Below, in pieces: positions 1 through 9,839 of a DNA stretch of 64,000 nt. The stretch is from the NCBI RefSeq assembly GCF_003226555.1, contig NZ_QKQS01000042.1, positions 80,754-144,753 on the forward strand, in the 5' to 3' direction. Every line of letters begins with the position of its first letter. Position 1 is the first letter of the stretch. A model generated the notes under the pieces. It did no database searches. It had not been told where the DNA came from and saw nothing but the letters and a program-made list of their open reading frames with translations. A program made the position numbers and the translations under genes. This stretch comes from Rhodopseudomonas palustris (GTDB taxonomy: Bacteria > Pseudomonadota > Alphaproteobacteria > Rhizobiales > Xanthobacteraceae).

Positions 1-827
1 ACATCGATATCCTTGCCGATGTCGATGCCGCCGCGCTCCGGCAGATCGTCGGGGTCGAGCCCGGCGGCGACGATCGATGGCCGCAGCATGTTGGTCTGCA
101 GCCCGGTGAACGCTTTGGTCAGCAGGATGTCGTCGGCGCTCGCCTCCACCAGCATCGCCTTGTAGCGCGGATCGGCGAGGCTCTCTTCGGTGGCGATGAA
201 CTTGGTGCCCATATAGCCGAGATCGCAGCCGAGCGTCATCGCGGCGCGCAGCGCGACGCCGTCGCTGATGCCGCCAGCGAGCACGATCACGCCATCGAAG
301 AATTGCCGCACCGCACGCACGAAGGCGAACGGATTGAGCCACCCGGTTTGTCCGCCGGCGCCGGCGGTGAGCAGCACCAGGCCGTCGACGCCGGCCGCTG
401 CCGCCCGCTCGGCATGGCGGATGCTGGCGACGTCGGCCAGCACCATCGCGCCGATATCGTGCAGCGGCGCGATCACCGGCTGCGGCGAGCCGACGCTGGT
501 GATCACCACTTCCGGCCGATGCTGCAGCAGCAGTTTCAGATCGTCGCCGAGCCGCGCGTTGGAGCGGTGCACGATCAAGTTGGGGCACCACGGCGCGGCA
601 CGCCGGCCGCTTGCCTGCTCGTGCGACGCGATTCGGCGGGTAATCTCGCTGAGCCAGTCACCGAGTTGTTCCGTCGTACGGCAATTCACCGTCGGAAACG
701 ATCCGATCACGCCGCTACTACACGCCGCAGCCACCAGATCGACGCTCGACACCAGAAACATCGGCGCCGCAATCAGCGGCAAACTGAGACGATCGCCGAA
801 GCGCGCCAGACGGTCGGATGATTTCAC
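1..827 (-). CDS. Nitronate monooxygenase-like flavin oxidoreductase (C-terminus off the window)
   Basis: Reads leftward from a GTG at 825-827 preceded by GGAGG about ten bases upstream; the 3' end lies outside the window, leaving 275 codons. The protein starts KSSDRLARFGDRLSLPLIAA and continues with the NMO/2-nitropropane dioxygenase TIM-barrel pattern: a PNLIVH strand, a GAGGQTGWLNPFAF loop near residue 160, AGGISDG, and GTKFIATEES. The family oxidises nitronates with FMN. The loop that in many class I enzymes reads AGGHTG has Gln160 in place of the histidine, so the exact substrate is open. Divergent from the acyl-CoA synthetase; the 111-base gap must hold both promoters. Confidence 0.85.
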   Translation of the reverse strand, partial: MKSSDRLARFGDRLSLPLIAAPMFLVSSVDLVAAACSSGVIGSFPTVNCRTTEQLGDWLSEITRRIASHEQASGRRAAPWCPNLIVHRSNARLGDDLKLLLQHRPEVVITSVGSPQPVIAPLHDIGAMVLADVASIRHAERAAAAGVDGLVLLTAGAGGQTGWLNPFAFVRAVRQFFDGVIVLAGGISDGVALRAAMTLGCDLGYMGTKFIATEESLADPRYKAMLVEASADDILLTKAFTGLQTNMLRPSIVAAGLDPDDLPERGGIDIGKDID

Positions 828-938
828 GGCAGTTTCCTCCTGCTCTGTTTGCATCGGCGGTGGCCAGCCGTGCTAATGTGGTAGCCGAACATTGGCACGC
901 CCAACAGCCGATGACAAAACACAAGGGAGCCGAACGCC

Positions 939-2501
939 ATGACTGCCGAGCTCAACGCTTTTCCGACCGCGGGCACGCAGACATTGCGGGCGCTGGCGCG
1001 CTATCCCTCGCGCACCGCGTTCGCTTGGCCCGGCGGTAGCCTCAGCTATCGCGGCGCCACCGACATGATCGGCAGCATCCAGAAGGTGTTCATGGGGCTC
1101 GGCCTGCCGCCCGGCACGCGGGTCGCGCTGCTCACCGCCAATCGTGCCGAGACCTGGTGCGCCGGCGTCGCGGCGCAGCTCTGCCGTTTCGCCATCACCT
1201 GGCTGCATCCGCTCGGCTCGCGCCAGGATCAGCTCGATCAAATCGAGGACTCCGAAGCCGCGGTGCTGATCGTCGACGCCGCAGCCTTCCTGGAGCGCGG
1301 CGGCGAGCTTGCCGCCCAGGCGACCGGCCTGCGCCACGTCTTCACCGTCGGCCGTGCCGACTACGGGCTCGAACTGCTGATCGCGCTGGATCAGGCCGGC
1401 AGCGCCACGCCGCGCGATTTTGCGCGGCTCGATGACGTCGCGGTGCTGAACTACACCGGCGGCACCACCGGCAAATCCAAGGGCGCGCTGCGCCACCATC
1501 GCGAGAACGCCGGTTTCGCCAACGCGATCCTGGCCGATTTCGAGATCCCGTTCGATCCGCGCTATCTCACAGTGGCGCCGATCAGCCATGTCGCCGGCAC
1601 CAAGGTGCTGCCGTCGCTGATCCGCGGCGGCACCATCCACATGATGAAGGGGTTCGATCCCGAAGCGGTGCTGCAGACGATCGAGCGCGAGAAGATCAAT
1701 TTCACGCTGTTCGTGCCGACGATGGTCTATGTGCTGCTCGACCATCCGTCGCTCGCGAAGACCGATCTGTCGTCGCTCGATCTGGTGTTGTACGGCGCCT
1801 CGCCGATGTCGCCGACGCGGCTGGTCGAAGGCATCGAGCGGATCGGGCCGGTGTTCTCGCAGCTCTACGGCCAGACCGAGTGCTATCCGGTGTCGGTGCT
1901 GCGCAAGGCCGATCACGATCCGAAGCAGCCGGAGCTGTTCTTGTCGTGCGGCTTCCCGATCGCGGCCTGCGATGCGCGGATTCTCGACGAGAACGATCAG
2001 GAAGTGCCGCTCGGCGAGGCCGGCGAGATCTGCGTGCGCGCCCCGCATGTGATGGCGGAATATTGGAAGCGCCCGGAGCAGACCACCGAAACGCTGAAGA
2101 GCGGCTGGCTGCATACCGGCGATATCGCCAAGCAGGACGACCGCGGCTACATGTATATTCTCGACCGCAAGAAGGACATGATCGTGTCCGGCGGCTTCAA
2201 CATCTTCCCGCGCGAGGTCGAGGACGTGTTGTCGGCGCATCAGGATGTCGCGATGGTCGCGGTGGTCGGCGTGCCGGACGACAAATGGGGCGAAGCCGTC
2301 ACTGCGGTGGTGGTCGCCAAGCCCGGCACCAAGCCCGACGAGCGCGAACTGATCGAGCTGGTGAAGACCCGCAAGGGCTCGGCGCATGCGCCGAAGTCAG
2401 TGCAGTTCGTCCCCGAACTGCCGATGACCGGCGTCGGCAAGATCGACAAGAAGGTGCTGCGCGCCGGCTTCTGGGCTGGCCGCGACCGGATGGTGGGGTA
2501 G
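939..2501 (+). CDS. AMP-dependent acyl-CoA synthetase/ligase
   Basis: 520-residue ANL-superfamily enzyme that activates a carboxylic acid as acyl-AMP and transfers it to CoA, cytosolic. Visible motifs: the P-loop YTGGTTGKSKG at residues 172-182, the A5 motif YGQTE near 310, HTGDIAKQDDRGY near 390, the hinge DRKKDMIVSGGFNIFPREVE just after it, and the C-terminal lysine region GKIDKKVLR near 505. ATG at 939 follows AAGGGAGC. Substrate cannot be read from sequence; fatty or aromatic acids are both possible in this lineage. It stands alone, convergent with ureF, with a palindromic repeat between the two stop codons. Confidence 0.88.
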   Translation: MTAELNAFPTAGTQTLRALARYPSRTAFAWPGGSLSYRGATDMIGSIQKVFMGLGLPPGTRVALLTANRAETWCAGVAAQLCRFAITWLHPLGSRQDQLDQIEDSEAAVLIVDAAAFLERGGELAAQATGLRHVFTVGRADYGLELLIALDQAGSATPRDFARLDDVAVLNYTGGTTGKSKGALRHHRENAGFANAILADFEIPFDPRYLTVAPISHVAGTKVLPSLIRGGTIHMMKGFDPEAVLQTIEREKINFTLFVPTMVYVLLDHPSLAKTDLSSLDLVLYGASPMSPTRLVEGIERIGPVFSQLYGQTECYPVSVLRKADHDPKQPELFLSCGFPIAACDARILDENDQEVPLGEAGEICVRAPHVMAEYWKRPEQTTETLKSGWLHTGDIAKQDDRGYMYILDRKKDMIVSGGFNIFPREVEDVLSAHQDVAMVAVVGVPDDKWGEAVTAVVVAKPGTKPDERELIELVKTRKGSAHAPKSVQFVPELPMTGVGKIDKKVLRAGFWAGRDRMVG

Positions 2502-2545
2502 TTCTGATCACTCGCCCTCGTGCGAGCGCGTTCTCATCACCCGCC

Positions 2546-2648
2546 GTCGTCATTCCGGGGCGCGCCGCCAGGCGCGAGCCCGGAATCTGTGCCGCAAACA
2601 ACTTCGAGATTCCGGGTTCGCTTGCTGCGCAAGCGCCCCGGAACGACG
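2546..2648. repeat. REPIN-like palindromic doublet, family B
   Basis: Two inverted copies of an ATTCCGGG-type palindrome (GTCATTCCGGGGC at the left edge, GCGCCCCGGAACGAC at the right), each with its own internal hairpin, separated by about 20 bases. It fills the gap between the convergent acyl-CoA synthetase and ureF stop codons and may act as a bidirectional transcription stop. Related copies are at 4868, 55542 and 59259. Confidence 0.75.
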
Positions 2649-2655
2649 CTTGGTA

Positions 2656-3378
2656 CTACGACCGAAACAGCCGCGTGTACTGCGTCTCGTGGCGCAGGCT
2701 GGCGAGGTCGGCGCGGAAGGTGGCGGTGCCGAGGTCGTCGAGCGCGGCGATCAGCGCGCGGCTGCCGGTTGCGATCACCGACGGCTCCAGCGCGGCGAGC
2801 ACGCGCTGGCTGTCGGTCTGGCCGAGCGGAATCAGCCGCGCCCCGGCCGAAATCCAGTTCGACGTCACCGCATGCAGGAAAGCGTGCAGCGTCGCCGGCA
2901 GCGGCACGCCGTGCGTTGCGCTGACGAGGCCGACCGCGACCGGATAGGTGATCGCATCACCGCACACCGCCACCGCGCGGCCGAGGCCGTCGCTGTCCCA
3001 GGCCTTGCGGGCGATCTCGATGAAGGCGCGGCCCTGTGACAGCGTTTCGAGCTGCCGTTCCGCCGAAGTCACCAACGCCGCGGCAAGTTCAGCGACGGCG
3101 CGCAGGCTCGCGTCGTCATGTCGCTCGGTGGCGCGATAGGCGTGGCACAGCAGCACCGCGTCGCAGAAGCCGGCTCCATGCTGCAGCATCGCGTCGAGCC
3201 AATCGCGCAAGCTGGCGGCGTCGGTGACGTCGCCCGCCTCCACCGCCCATTCGATGCCGCTGGAATAGGAGAACGCACCGACCGGAAACGCCGGCGACAG
3301 CCAGGTCATCAGCCGGAACAGCGCGGCGCTCTGCTCCGCCGGCAGCGGCTGCGCCGACGCCTCCGGCTCAGTGCTCAT
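2656..3378 (-). CDS. ureF: Urease accessory protein UreF
   Basis: 240 residues, all-helical UreF family ([30 protein letters not shown] at the N-terminus, then a helical array ending YTRLF). UreF joins UreD on apo-urease and controls the GTPase UreG during nickel insertion. I take the ATG at 3376-3378, which overlaps the end of ureE by 11 bases. A longer reading frame to 3471 exists, but it only translates the ureE histidine-tail DNA in another frame and yields a Met/Ile-rich artefact. Last gene of the urease unit; no ureG follows, because the converging acyl-CoA synthetase stops 155 bases away. Confidence 0.93.
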   Translation of the reverse strand: MSTEPEASAQPLPAEQSAALFRLMTWLSPAFPVGAFSYSSGIEWAVEAGDVTDAASLRDWLDAMLQHGAGFCDAVLLCHAYRATERHDDASLRAVAELAAALVTSAERQLETLSQGRAFIEIARKAWDSDGLGRAVAVCGDAITYPVAVGLVSATHGVPLPATLHAFLHAVTSNWISAGARLIPLGQTDSQRVLAALEPSVIATGSRALIAALDDLGTATFRADLASLRHETQYTRLFRS

Positions 3379-3949
3379 GCTTGTGCGAGTGGCCGTGCGA
3401 ATGACCGCAGTGCTCATCATGGACGTGATCATCATGCCCATGATGATCGTGACCGTGATGATCATGGCCATGATGACCGTGATCGTGGTGCGGGTGCGCT
3501 GCCTCGCCGCTGTCGTGCGCCGGTGCGTAGGCGCCGCCTTCCGGATCGAACGGAGCTTCGATCTCGACCACCTTGCCGCCGAGGCCGCGGACCATGTCGG
3601 CGATGACGTGGTCGCGGCGGATGCGCAGCGCCTTGGCCATCAGCTGCGTCGGCAGATGGCGGTTGCCGAGATGCCAGGCGAGCCGCACCAGATGCAAGGG
3701 ATCCCGCCCGTGGATCTCGAGCAGCGGCTCCGGCGCCGCGACCACTTCCACCAGCCGCCCGTCCTCCAGCACCAGCGCGTCGCCGCCGCGCAGCGCCACC
3801 GCGTGTTCGAGGTCGAGCAGGAATTCGAGGCCGCGCGTGCCGGTCATCGCCATCCGCCGGCGATGGCGATCATCGAACGTCAGCACGACGGTGTCGGCCG
3901 CCGGTGCCGTGAAGTGATATTGCCCGTAGACTTTGCTGGCTCGGATCAT
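3368..3949 (-). CDS. ureE: Urease nickel metallochaperone UreE with histidine-rich tail
   Basis: 193 residues from the ATG at 3947-3949, where family similarity begins ([11 protein letters not shown]); an upstream in-frame ATG at 4003 would add 18 residues unlike the family. The N-terminal peptide-binding-like domain is followed by the metal-binding domain (GNRHLPTQ near residues 93-100, with the conserved His in GNRH). The last 42 residues contain 22 histidines in HH/HD/HG repeats ending in HSHKHEH, a nickel-storage tail of the Klebsiella UreE type. UreE delivers Ni2+ to the UreDFG-urease complex. The tail-coding DNA overlaps the start of ureF by 11 bases. Confidence 0.93.
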   Translation of the reverse strand: MIRASKVYGQYHFTAPAADTVVLTFDDRHRRRMAMTGTRGLEFLLDLEHAVALRGGDALVLEDGRLVEVVAAPEPLLEIHGRDPLHLVRLAWHLGNRHLPTQLMAKALRIRRDHVIADMVRGLGGKVVEIEAPFDPEGGAYAPAHDSGEAAHPHHDHGHHGHDHHGHDHHGHDDHVHDEHCGHSHGHSHKHEH

Positions 3950-4107
3950 GGAGTGCTCATCGCAGTAAACGCGAAGCAACGGGGTCAGCGGGGACAGAGC
4001 CACGGCACCGAGCTTCGGAAGGATCAGGACAGGCCCGAAGCTCTAGAGCATTTTCCGGGCGAGGGAAATCCGGATCGCACCGGACCGCCCTCGCCTTGCG
4101 CGGTTGC

Positions 4108-4407
4108 TCAGAACTTCTCGACCTTGCCGTCGCTGATGATCTCGATCACGGTCGGCGAGGCTTTCAGCGGCGTCGACAGTTCGCGCCACACCTTCATGTG
4201 CGGCGCACGGGCATGGGCGTTGAGGTCCTCGCGAGTCTCCCAGCGCTCGACCACCACGAAGGTGTTCGGATCGTTGATCGAGATGTGGTTTTCGTAAGCG
4301 ATGCAGCCCTTTTCCTTGCGGGTCTCGGCGATGCAGGCCTTGGCGCCCGCGATGTAAGCGTCACGCGACTCCGGCTTCACCTGGGTGGTGGCGACGACGT
4401 AGATCAT
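4108..4407 (-). CDS. ABM-domain (antibiotic biosynthesis monooxygenase-like) protein, copy 2
   Basis: 99 residues beginning MIYVVATTQVKPE, a ferredoxin-like alpha/beta ABM fold with the FVVVERWE strand. Family members include cofactor-free quinol/anthrone monooxygenases, heme-degrading enzymes and many YgiN-like proteins of unknown role. It is a clear tandem duplicate of the protein at 4445-4744: same length, same MIYVVAT start, the same spacing of ERWE/EQWE, and a shared IEII near the C-terminus. Lies between ureC and ureE in the same direction, so probably co-transcribed. Its function in urea metabolism is unknown. Confidence 0.8.
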   Translation of the reverse strand: MIYVVATTQVKPESRDAYIAGAKACIAETRKEKGCIAYENHISINDPNTFVVVERWETREDLNAHARAPHMKVWRELSTPLKASPTVIEIISDGKVEKF

Positions 4408-4444
4408 GGGGATCTTCCCTTCTCGTTGGCGGCCGCGAGACCGC

Positions 4445-4744
4445 TTACTTCACGTCGACCTTGGCGGGCGTGATGATCTCGATCTTCGGCGGCGCCATCA
4501 GGCATTTGGCAGCGGCACGGCCGAATGCCTTGAAGTGCTCGGTCTTGCCGTGCGGGCCGAGCGCCTCGGCATTTTCCCACTGTTCGACGAACACCATCTG
4601 GGTGGGATCGGTGACGCTCTCGTGCAGATCGTAGGCGACGTTGCCGGGCTCCTGGCGCGTGCCGGCGATACAATCCTTGGCGGCGGCGATCAGCTCTGCC
4701 CGCATCTCGGGCTTCACGGTCAAAGTGGCGACGACATAGATCAC
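4445..4744 (-). CDS. ABM-domain (antibiotic biosynthesis monooxygenase-like) protein, copy 1
   Basis: 99 residues, MIYVVATLTVKPEMRAELI at the start, with the FVEQWENAEAL strand typical of ABM-fold proteins and a C-terminal IEIITPAKVDVK. Starts at the ATG 4742-4744, preceded by GGGAGGAAT, a strong ribosome-binding site. Thirty-seven bases separate it from its paralogue. The 259-base gap upstream to ureC contains a palindromic doublet, which could uncouple expression of this pair from ureC. No urease function is established for the family, so any role here is open. Confidence 0.8.
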   Translation of the reverse strand: MIYVVATLTVKPEMRAELIAAAKDCIAGTRQEPGNVAYDLHESVTDPTQMVFVEQWENAEALGPHGKTEHFKAFGRAAAKCLMAPPKIEIITPAKVDVK

Positions 4745-4867
4745 GAATATTCCTCCCGGCGGTTTTTATCTGCAAGGCCGGACATGGCGCCGGCGCGCGG
4801 GACATTAGGCGGATGCGGCCGGGATGCAAAGGGGCGGCTCGACCGCGTCGACGCACCACCGCGCGAC

Positions 4868-4967
4868 GGTCAATCCGGGATGCGCGCGAACGCGCGCAGA
4901 CCCGGAATCCCGAAGTTGGTGCGGATCGAGATTCCGGGTTCGCCGCTTCGCGGCGCCCCGGAATGAC
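4868..4967. repeat. REPIN-like palindromic doublet, family B
   Basis: Inverted pair in the ureC-ABM gap: left arm GTCAATCCGGGATGCGCGCG (4869 on), right arm GAGATTCCGGG...CCCCGGAATGAC. Same family as the copies at 2546, 55542 and 59259. Each arm can fold separately, and the two can pair with each other. Confidence 0.75.
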
Positions 4968-5003
4968 ACGCATTCAGGCCCGTGTTGATGAACGAGAAGC
5001 CCC

Positions 5004-6712
<1,709 letters not shown>

Positions 6713-6716
<4 letters not shown>

Positions 6717-7249
6717 AACACAGCCCTCGCGCGCGCGGCGGTTTCGTTGAACAGATGATCGAGGCGTTCGTTGATGCCGCGGCAGCCGGCGGCGACTTGG
6801 GCCGCCCAATCGAGATAATCGACCAGCCGCTCGCGCTCCCACTCGTCGGGCGGCGAGAAGATCAGCGAACGTACATTGCTGATCTTGTCGGCCAGCTTGA
6901 TCATGCGGGCGCGTGGCGTCAGATGCGGCGTGTGCTCGACCTGATGGCGCTTGCGCTGCGCGCGCGGCAGCGACATGTCGTCGGTGCATTCGGCGACGAG
7001 CGCAGCGACGTCCTCGTTGAAGCGATCGACCAGATTATCGCGGCTCGTATCCGTGTCCTCGATGGTGTCGTGCAGCCAGCCGGCGGCGACCAGCGCGGCA
7101 TCGCCGCCGTCAGTAGCGACCGCCAGCAGCTCGGCAACCTCGGCGAGATGATTGAGGTAGGGCTCGTGCGCCGCCCCCTTGCGCCGCTGCCCGGCATGAC
7201 AGCGCGCGGCGAAATCCGCGGCGCGAGAGACGAGAACAAGGTCGGTCAT
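6713..7249 (-). CDS. MESH1/HDDC3-like small alarmone hydrolase (RSH-type HD domain)
   Basis: 178 residues consisting of the hydrolase-type HD domain of RelA/SpoT homologues: [19 protein letters not shown], then WLHDTIEDT, then [12 protein letters not shown]. The expected metal ligands are His34, His60-Asp61 and Asp121, with Glu64-Asp65 beside them. There is no synthetase domain. Known family activity is Mn-dependent removal of the 3'-pyrophosphate of (p)ppGpp; some animal members also dephosphorylate NADPH. The ATG at 7247-7249 overlaps the vapC stop (ATGA) and the stop overlaps the ureC start (GTGA). It sits between ureB and ureC, which are normally adjacent. Family call firm; substrate inferred. 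Confidence 0.85.
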
Positions 7250-7644
7250 GACGCGGCCCTTAGCACTCGGAACGACGGCGTCTTGGCCGCTTTCTTGTCG
7301 AACGTCATGGTCGCATCGCATCCCAAGGCGATGTTAAGTTCGCCGATCACGCAATCAGCGAAGTCGGCAGCTCCCTTGCCGTACTGCTCGACAGCGCGCT
7401 CGATAGAGGAGCCGAACGGGAGCACGAACTCCGGAGCCGCCAGGATGCGCTGTAGCCGGACATGGATCGCCTTCCGATCAAGCCCGAACGAGGCACGCAG
7501 CGCCCAGACGAACTCGACCAGCACCACCGGATTGATGAAGACACTGCCTTGCGACCGCACCACGTCCCGCGCGGCGGCGGTTTGCGCGGCGTTGTCGTCC
7601 GCTTCGAAGAATCGCAGCAGCACGTTGGTGTCGATCGCGATCAT
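7246..7644 (-). CDS. vapC: VapC-type PIN-domain ribonuclease toxin
   Basis: 132 residues, PIN fold with the acidic catalytic set in order: Asp5 (MIAIDTNVLL), Glu44 (VLVEFVWAL), Asp94/Asp97 (ADFADC) and Asp116 (TMTFDKKA). Such toxins cleave tRNA or rRNA with Mg2+ or Mn2+. Its ATG overlaps the antitoxin stop by four bases and its own stop overlaps the next gene by four bases, so antitoxin, toxin and alarmone-hydrolase-like gene form one tightly coupled block inside the urease operon. No catalytic residue is missing, so it is likely active. Confidence 0.92.
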   Translation of the reverse strand: MIAIDTNVLLRFFEADDNAAQTAAARDVVRSQGSVFINPVVLVEFVWALRASFGLDRKAIHVRLQRILAAPEFVLPFGSSIERAVEQYGKGAADFADCVIGELNIALGCDATMTFDKKAAKTPSFRVLRAAS

Positions 7645-7925
7645 CTCCGACGTCCACCGGGCCGCGGAAATTTCCTGGCGACCGTAGCGGCGATCGCGTC
7701 GTCGATGTCCTTGCGGGTAGCGGCACGGCCGCGCGGCGGAAGTTGTACCTCGTCGAAGTTCTCGAAGATGCTGCGTCGCTTGACGGCCGTGACCGTCAGC
7801 TTGCCGGATGCGGACAGGTCGAAGTCGAGGCGGTCACCGGCCGCCACCCCGAGCCGCTCGCGAATCGGGGCCGGCAAGGTGACTTGGCCCTTCGAGGTGA
7901 CAGTCGCGGACGCTTTATAAGCCAT
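7641..7925 (-). CDS. vapB: AbrB/SpoVT-type antitoxin (VapB-like)
   Basis: 94 residues. The N-terminal swapped-hairpin domain (SATVTSKGQVTLPAPIRERLGV...GDRLDF) is the AbrB/MazE DNA-binding fold, residues about 5-50; the C-terminal half ends in a basic tail (FPRPGGRRR) that should wrap the toxin. It partners the downstream VapC, overlapping it by four bases. Antitoxins of this type usually repress their own promoter; the only space for one is the 45 bases between ureB and this gene, so it may depend partly on urease-operon transcription. Confidence 0.9.
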   Translation of the reverse strand: MAYKASATVTSKGQVTLPAPIRERLGVAAGDRLDFDLSASGKLTVTAVKRRSIFENFDEVQLPPRGRAATRKDIDDAIAATVARKFPRPGGRRR

Positions 7926-7970
7926 CGCTCGAACTCCTTACTTCCAAGGTAGGCCTTACCGGCGGCAGCC

Positions 7971-8285
7971 TCAAGCCTCGTCCAGCTTCCCCATCACGTC
8001 ACCGCGGAAGCCATAGATGGTACGCTTGCCGGCGAGCGTGACGAGCTGGACGTCGCGGCTCTGGCCGGGCTCGAAGCGGACGGCGGTGCCGGCGGCAATG
8101 TCGAGCCGCATGCCGCGCGCCTTGTCGCGGTCAAATTGCAGGGCCGGATTGGTTTCGAAGAAATGATAGTGCGAGCCGACCTGGATCGGCCGGTCGCCGG
8201 TGTTCGACACCGTCAGCATCACCGTGGTGCGCCCGGCATTGAGCTCGATCTCGCCGTCTTCGATGAACAGTTCACCGGGAATCAT
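7971..8285 (-). CDS. ureB: Urease subunit beta
   Basis: 104 residues from the ATG at 8283-8285; GGAG lies eight bases upstream, which favours this start over the ATG two codons earlier. The sequence [16 protein letters not shown]...[19 protein letters not shown]...[25 protein letters not shown] is canonical UreB. Structural subunit of the (UreABC)3 urease. Unusually it is followed not by ureC but by a 1.2-kb toxin-antitoxin/hydrolase block. Confidence 0.97.
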   Translation of the reverse strand: MIPGELFIEDGEIELNAGRTTVMLTVSNTGDRPIQVGSHYHFFETNPALQFDRDKARGMRLDIAAGTAVRFEPGQSRDVQLVTLAGKRTIYGFRGDVMGKLDEA

Positions 8286-8305
8286 GGTCATTCTCCACAA
8301 CAGGC

Positions 8306-8385
8306 GTCATTGCAAGCGAAGCGAAGCAATCCAGGGCCGCACGCGTGGCCCTGGATTGCTTCGTCGCTGCGCTCCTCGCAATGAC
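8306..8385. repeat. REPIN-like palindromic doublet, family C
   Basis: Inverted arms GTCATTGCAAGCGAAGCGAA and, at the right end, CGCTGCGCTCCTCGCAATGAC, with CAATCCAG/CTGGATTG internal arms, forming one long hairpin between ureB and ureA. A second copy is at 44674-44790. Confidence 0.75.
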
Positions 8386-8422
8386 GAACGAAAGGGCTTT
8401 CGAAGCGACGGCACATTGCCGC

Positions 8423-8725
8423 TTACCTGATCGGCTGGTGCACGGTGACGAGCTTGGTGCCGTCGGGGAATGTGGCCTCGACCTGGATGTCGTGGATCAT
8501 TTCGGCGATGCCGTCCATGCACTGGTCGCGGGTGATCACCTGGGCCCCGGCGTGCATCAGTTCGGCGGCGCTGCGGCCATCGCGCGCGCCCTCGACGATG
8601 AAGTCGGTGATCAGCGCGATGGCTTCGGGATGATTGAGCTTGACGCCGCGCTCGAGCCTGCGGCGCGCGACCATCGCTGCCATCGAGACCAGAAGCTTGT
8701 CCTTTTCGCGGGGGGAGAGGTTCAT
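8423..8725 (-). CDS. ureA: Urease subunit gamma
   Basis: 100 residues, the standard UreA length. [20 protein letters not shown]... [16 protein letters not shown]...[19 protein letters not shown] is canonical. Smallest structural subunit of urease. The ATG at 8723-8725 follows GGGGGGAGAGG-like purine-rich DNA. It is separated from ureD by 46 bases and from ureB by 137 bases that hold a palindromic repeat. Confidence 0.97.
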   Translation of the reverse strand: MNLSPREKDKLLVSMAAMVARRRLERGVKLNHPEAIALITDFIVEGARDGRSAAELMHAGAQVITRDQCMDGIAEMIHDIQVEATFPDGTKLVTVHQPIR

Positions 8726-8771
8726 GAAGGCACTCGATTGAATGAGCCTGAGATTCGGGCGTGACGCGGGA

Positions 8772-9611
8772 TCAACTCAGCCACAGCCGCGGCAGCGCAC
8801 GGCCGGCGGCGCGGCCGAGAACGGTCATCATGTCGGCGCGCAGCTTCGCGGCATTTTGGGCGCAGAACCGGGCCATTGCAAACCCATTCCACGCCGAAAT
8901 CCCAACCTCGGCGCCGAACGTATCGGCCGCCGCGCGCAGCCGCTCGACCAGCGCCGCATCGCCCGGCACGATCAGCGCCGTGCCGATCGCGACGCCGGCT
9001 TTGGCCCCTGCGGGGCGGGCCAGCAGGGCTCCGATCTCGCCATCGAGCCGCACGGTCTCGGCGAACACCAATTTGCCGCCGCGCCGCATCCGCCAGCGGT
9101 CGACGAAGCGGCCGTGCTGCATCGTCTCCCCCATCGCCGAGCGGCCGAAAATCACCATCTCGGACAGCAGCAGCGAGGCATCCTCCGCAAGATCGATATC
9201 GATCTTGCGCTCGGCGCGGGCACGGTCGAACAGGATGGTCTCCTGCGGCAGCCACGCCAGATGGCCGCCGCTCGCGACCTTGAGGGTGACATCGAGCTGC
9301 GCAGCCGGGCCATGGCTGCGATACACCTTCTCGGCCGCCGCCGTGGTCAGCGTCAGCCGTGCGCCGGCTTGAACATCGAGGCTGATACTGAAGCGATCGC
9401 CACCTGCGATGCCGCCCGCGGTATTCACCAGCACGGCCGACAGCCCCTGCTGTTCCGGCGACGGAAACCGCACCCGCAGCGAGCCGGCCTCCTGCACCGC
9501 CCCCCGCCGCGTCACGCCGCCATCCACCCGCACCGCCACGGCAACAACGCCAACTGCACGATTGGCGTCGAAGGTCTGCGAGGTGGCGAGAGTCGTATCA
9601 GTGAACGCCAT
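8772..9611 (-). CDS. ureD: Urease accessory protein UreD
   Basis: 279 residues, UreD/UreH family: RVRFPSPE...[33 protein letters not shown], and [12 protein letters not shown] are the conserved segments. UreD is the first accessory protein to bind apo-urease and forms the platform and nickel tunnel for UreF/UreG. I start at the ATG 9609-9611; a GTG at 9638 would add nine residues and has a weaker family match. First gene after the transporter genes, behind a family A repeat. Confidence 0.93.
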   Translation of the reverse strand: MAFTDTTLATSQTFDANRAVGVVAVAVRVDGGVTRRGAVQEAGSLRVRFPSPEQQGLSAVLVNTAGGIAGGDRFSISLDVQAGARLTLTTAAAEKVYRSHGPAAQLDVTLKVASGGHLAWLPQETILFDRARAERKIDIDLAEDASLLLSEMVIFGRSAMGETMQHGRFVDRWRMRRGGKLVFAETVRLDGEIGALLARPAGAKAGVAIGTALIVPGDAALVERLRAAADTFGAEVGISAWNGFAMARFCAQNAAKLRADMMTVLGRAAGRALPRLWLS

Positions 9612-9644
9612 TGTTCGAACCGCAGCTTTCCCCCGCACGCGGCG

Positions 9645-9793
9645 AGCTCCCTCGCCCCGCTCTTGCGGGGAGAGGGGTGGGGTGAGGGGCGACGCGAGTC
9701 ACGGTCTCTCGGCTCTGCGGACACGCCCCCTCACCCGATCGGCATCGCTGCGCGACGCCGATGGACCTCTCCCCGTGCGCGGGGAGAGGTGAA
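9645..9793. repeat. REPIN-like palindromic doublet, family A
   Basis: Left arm is a CTCGCCCC/GGGGAGAGG hairpin followed by GGTGGGGTGAGGGGC; the right arm is its inverted partner (CCCCCTCACCC ... CCTCTCCCCGTGCGCGGGG). Same family as 12718-12824 and as the two single arms that frame the DUF559 gene near 47.2-47.6 kb. Lies between urtE and ureD. Confidence 0.78.
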
Positions 9794-9839
9794 GACGGGC
9801 GCTCGTGGTGATGCCGAAACTGATGAGTCAAAAACCGTC

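Noticed and set aside
873..2387. 504-codon open frame on the minus strand
   Set aside because: Exactly antisense to the acyl-CoA synthetase; Arg/His/Ala-rich composition typical of high-GC shadow frames and no family resemblance.
3379..3471. N-terminal extension of UreF
   Set aside because: Met/Ile/Thr-rich peptide produced by reading the UreE histidine-tail DNA in another frame; family similarity begins at 3378.
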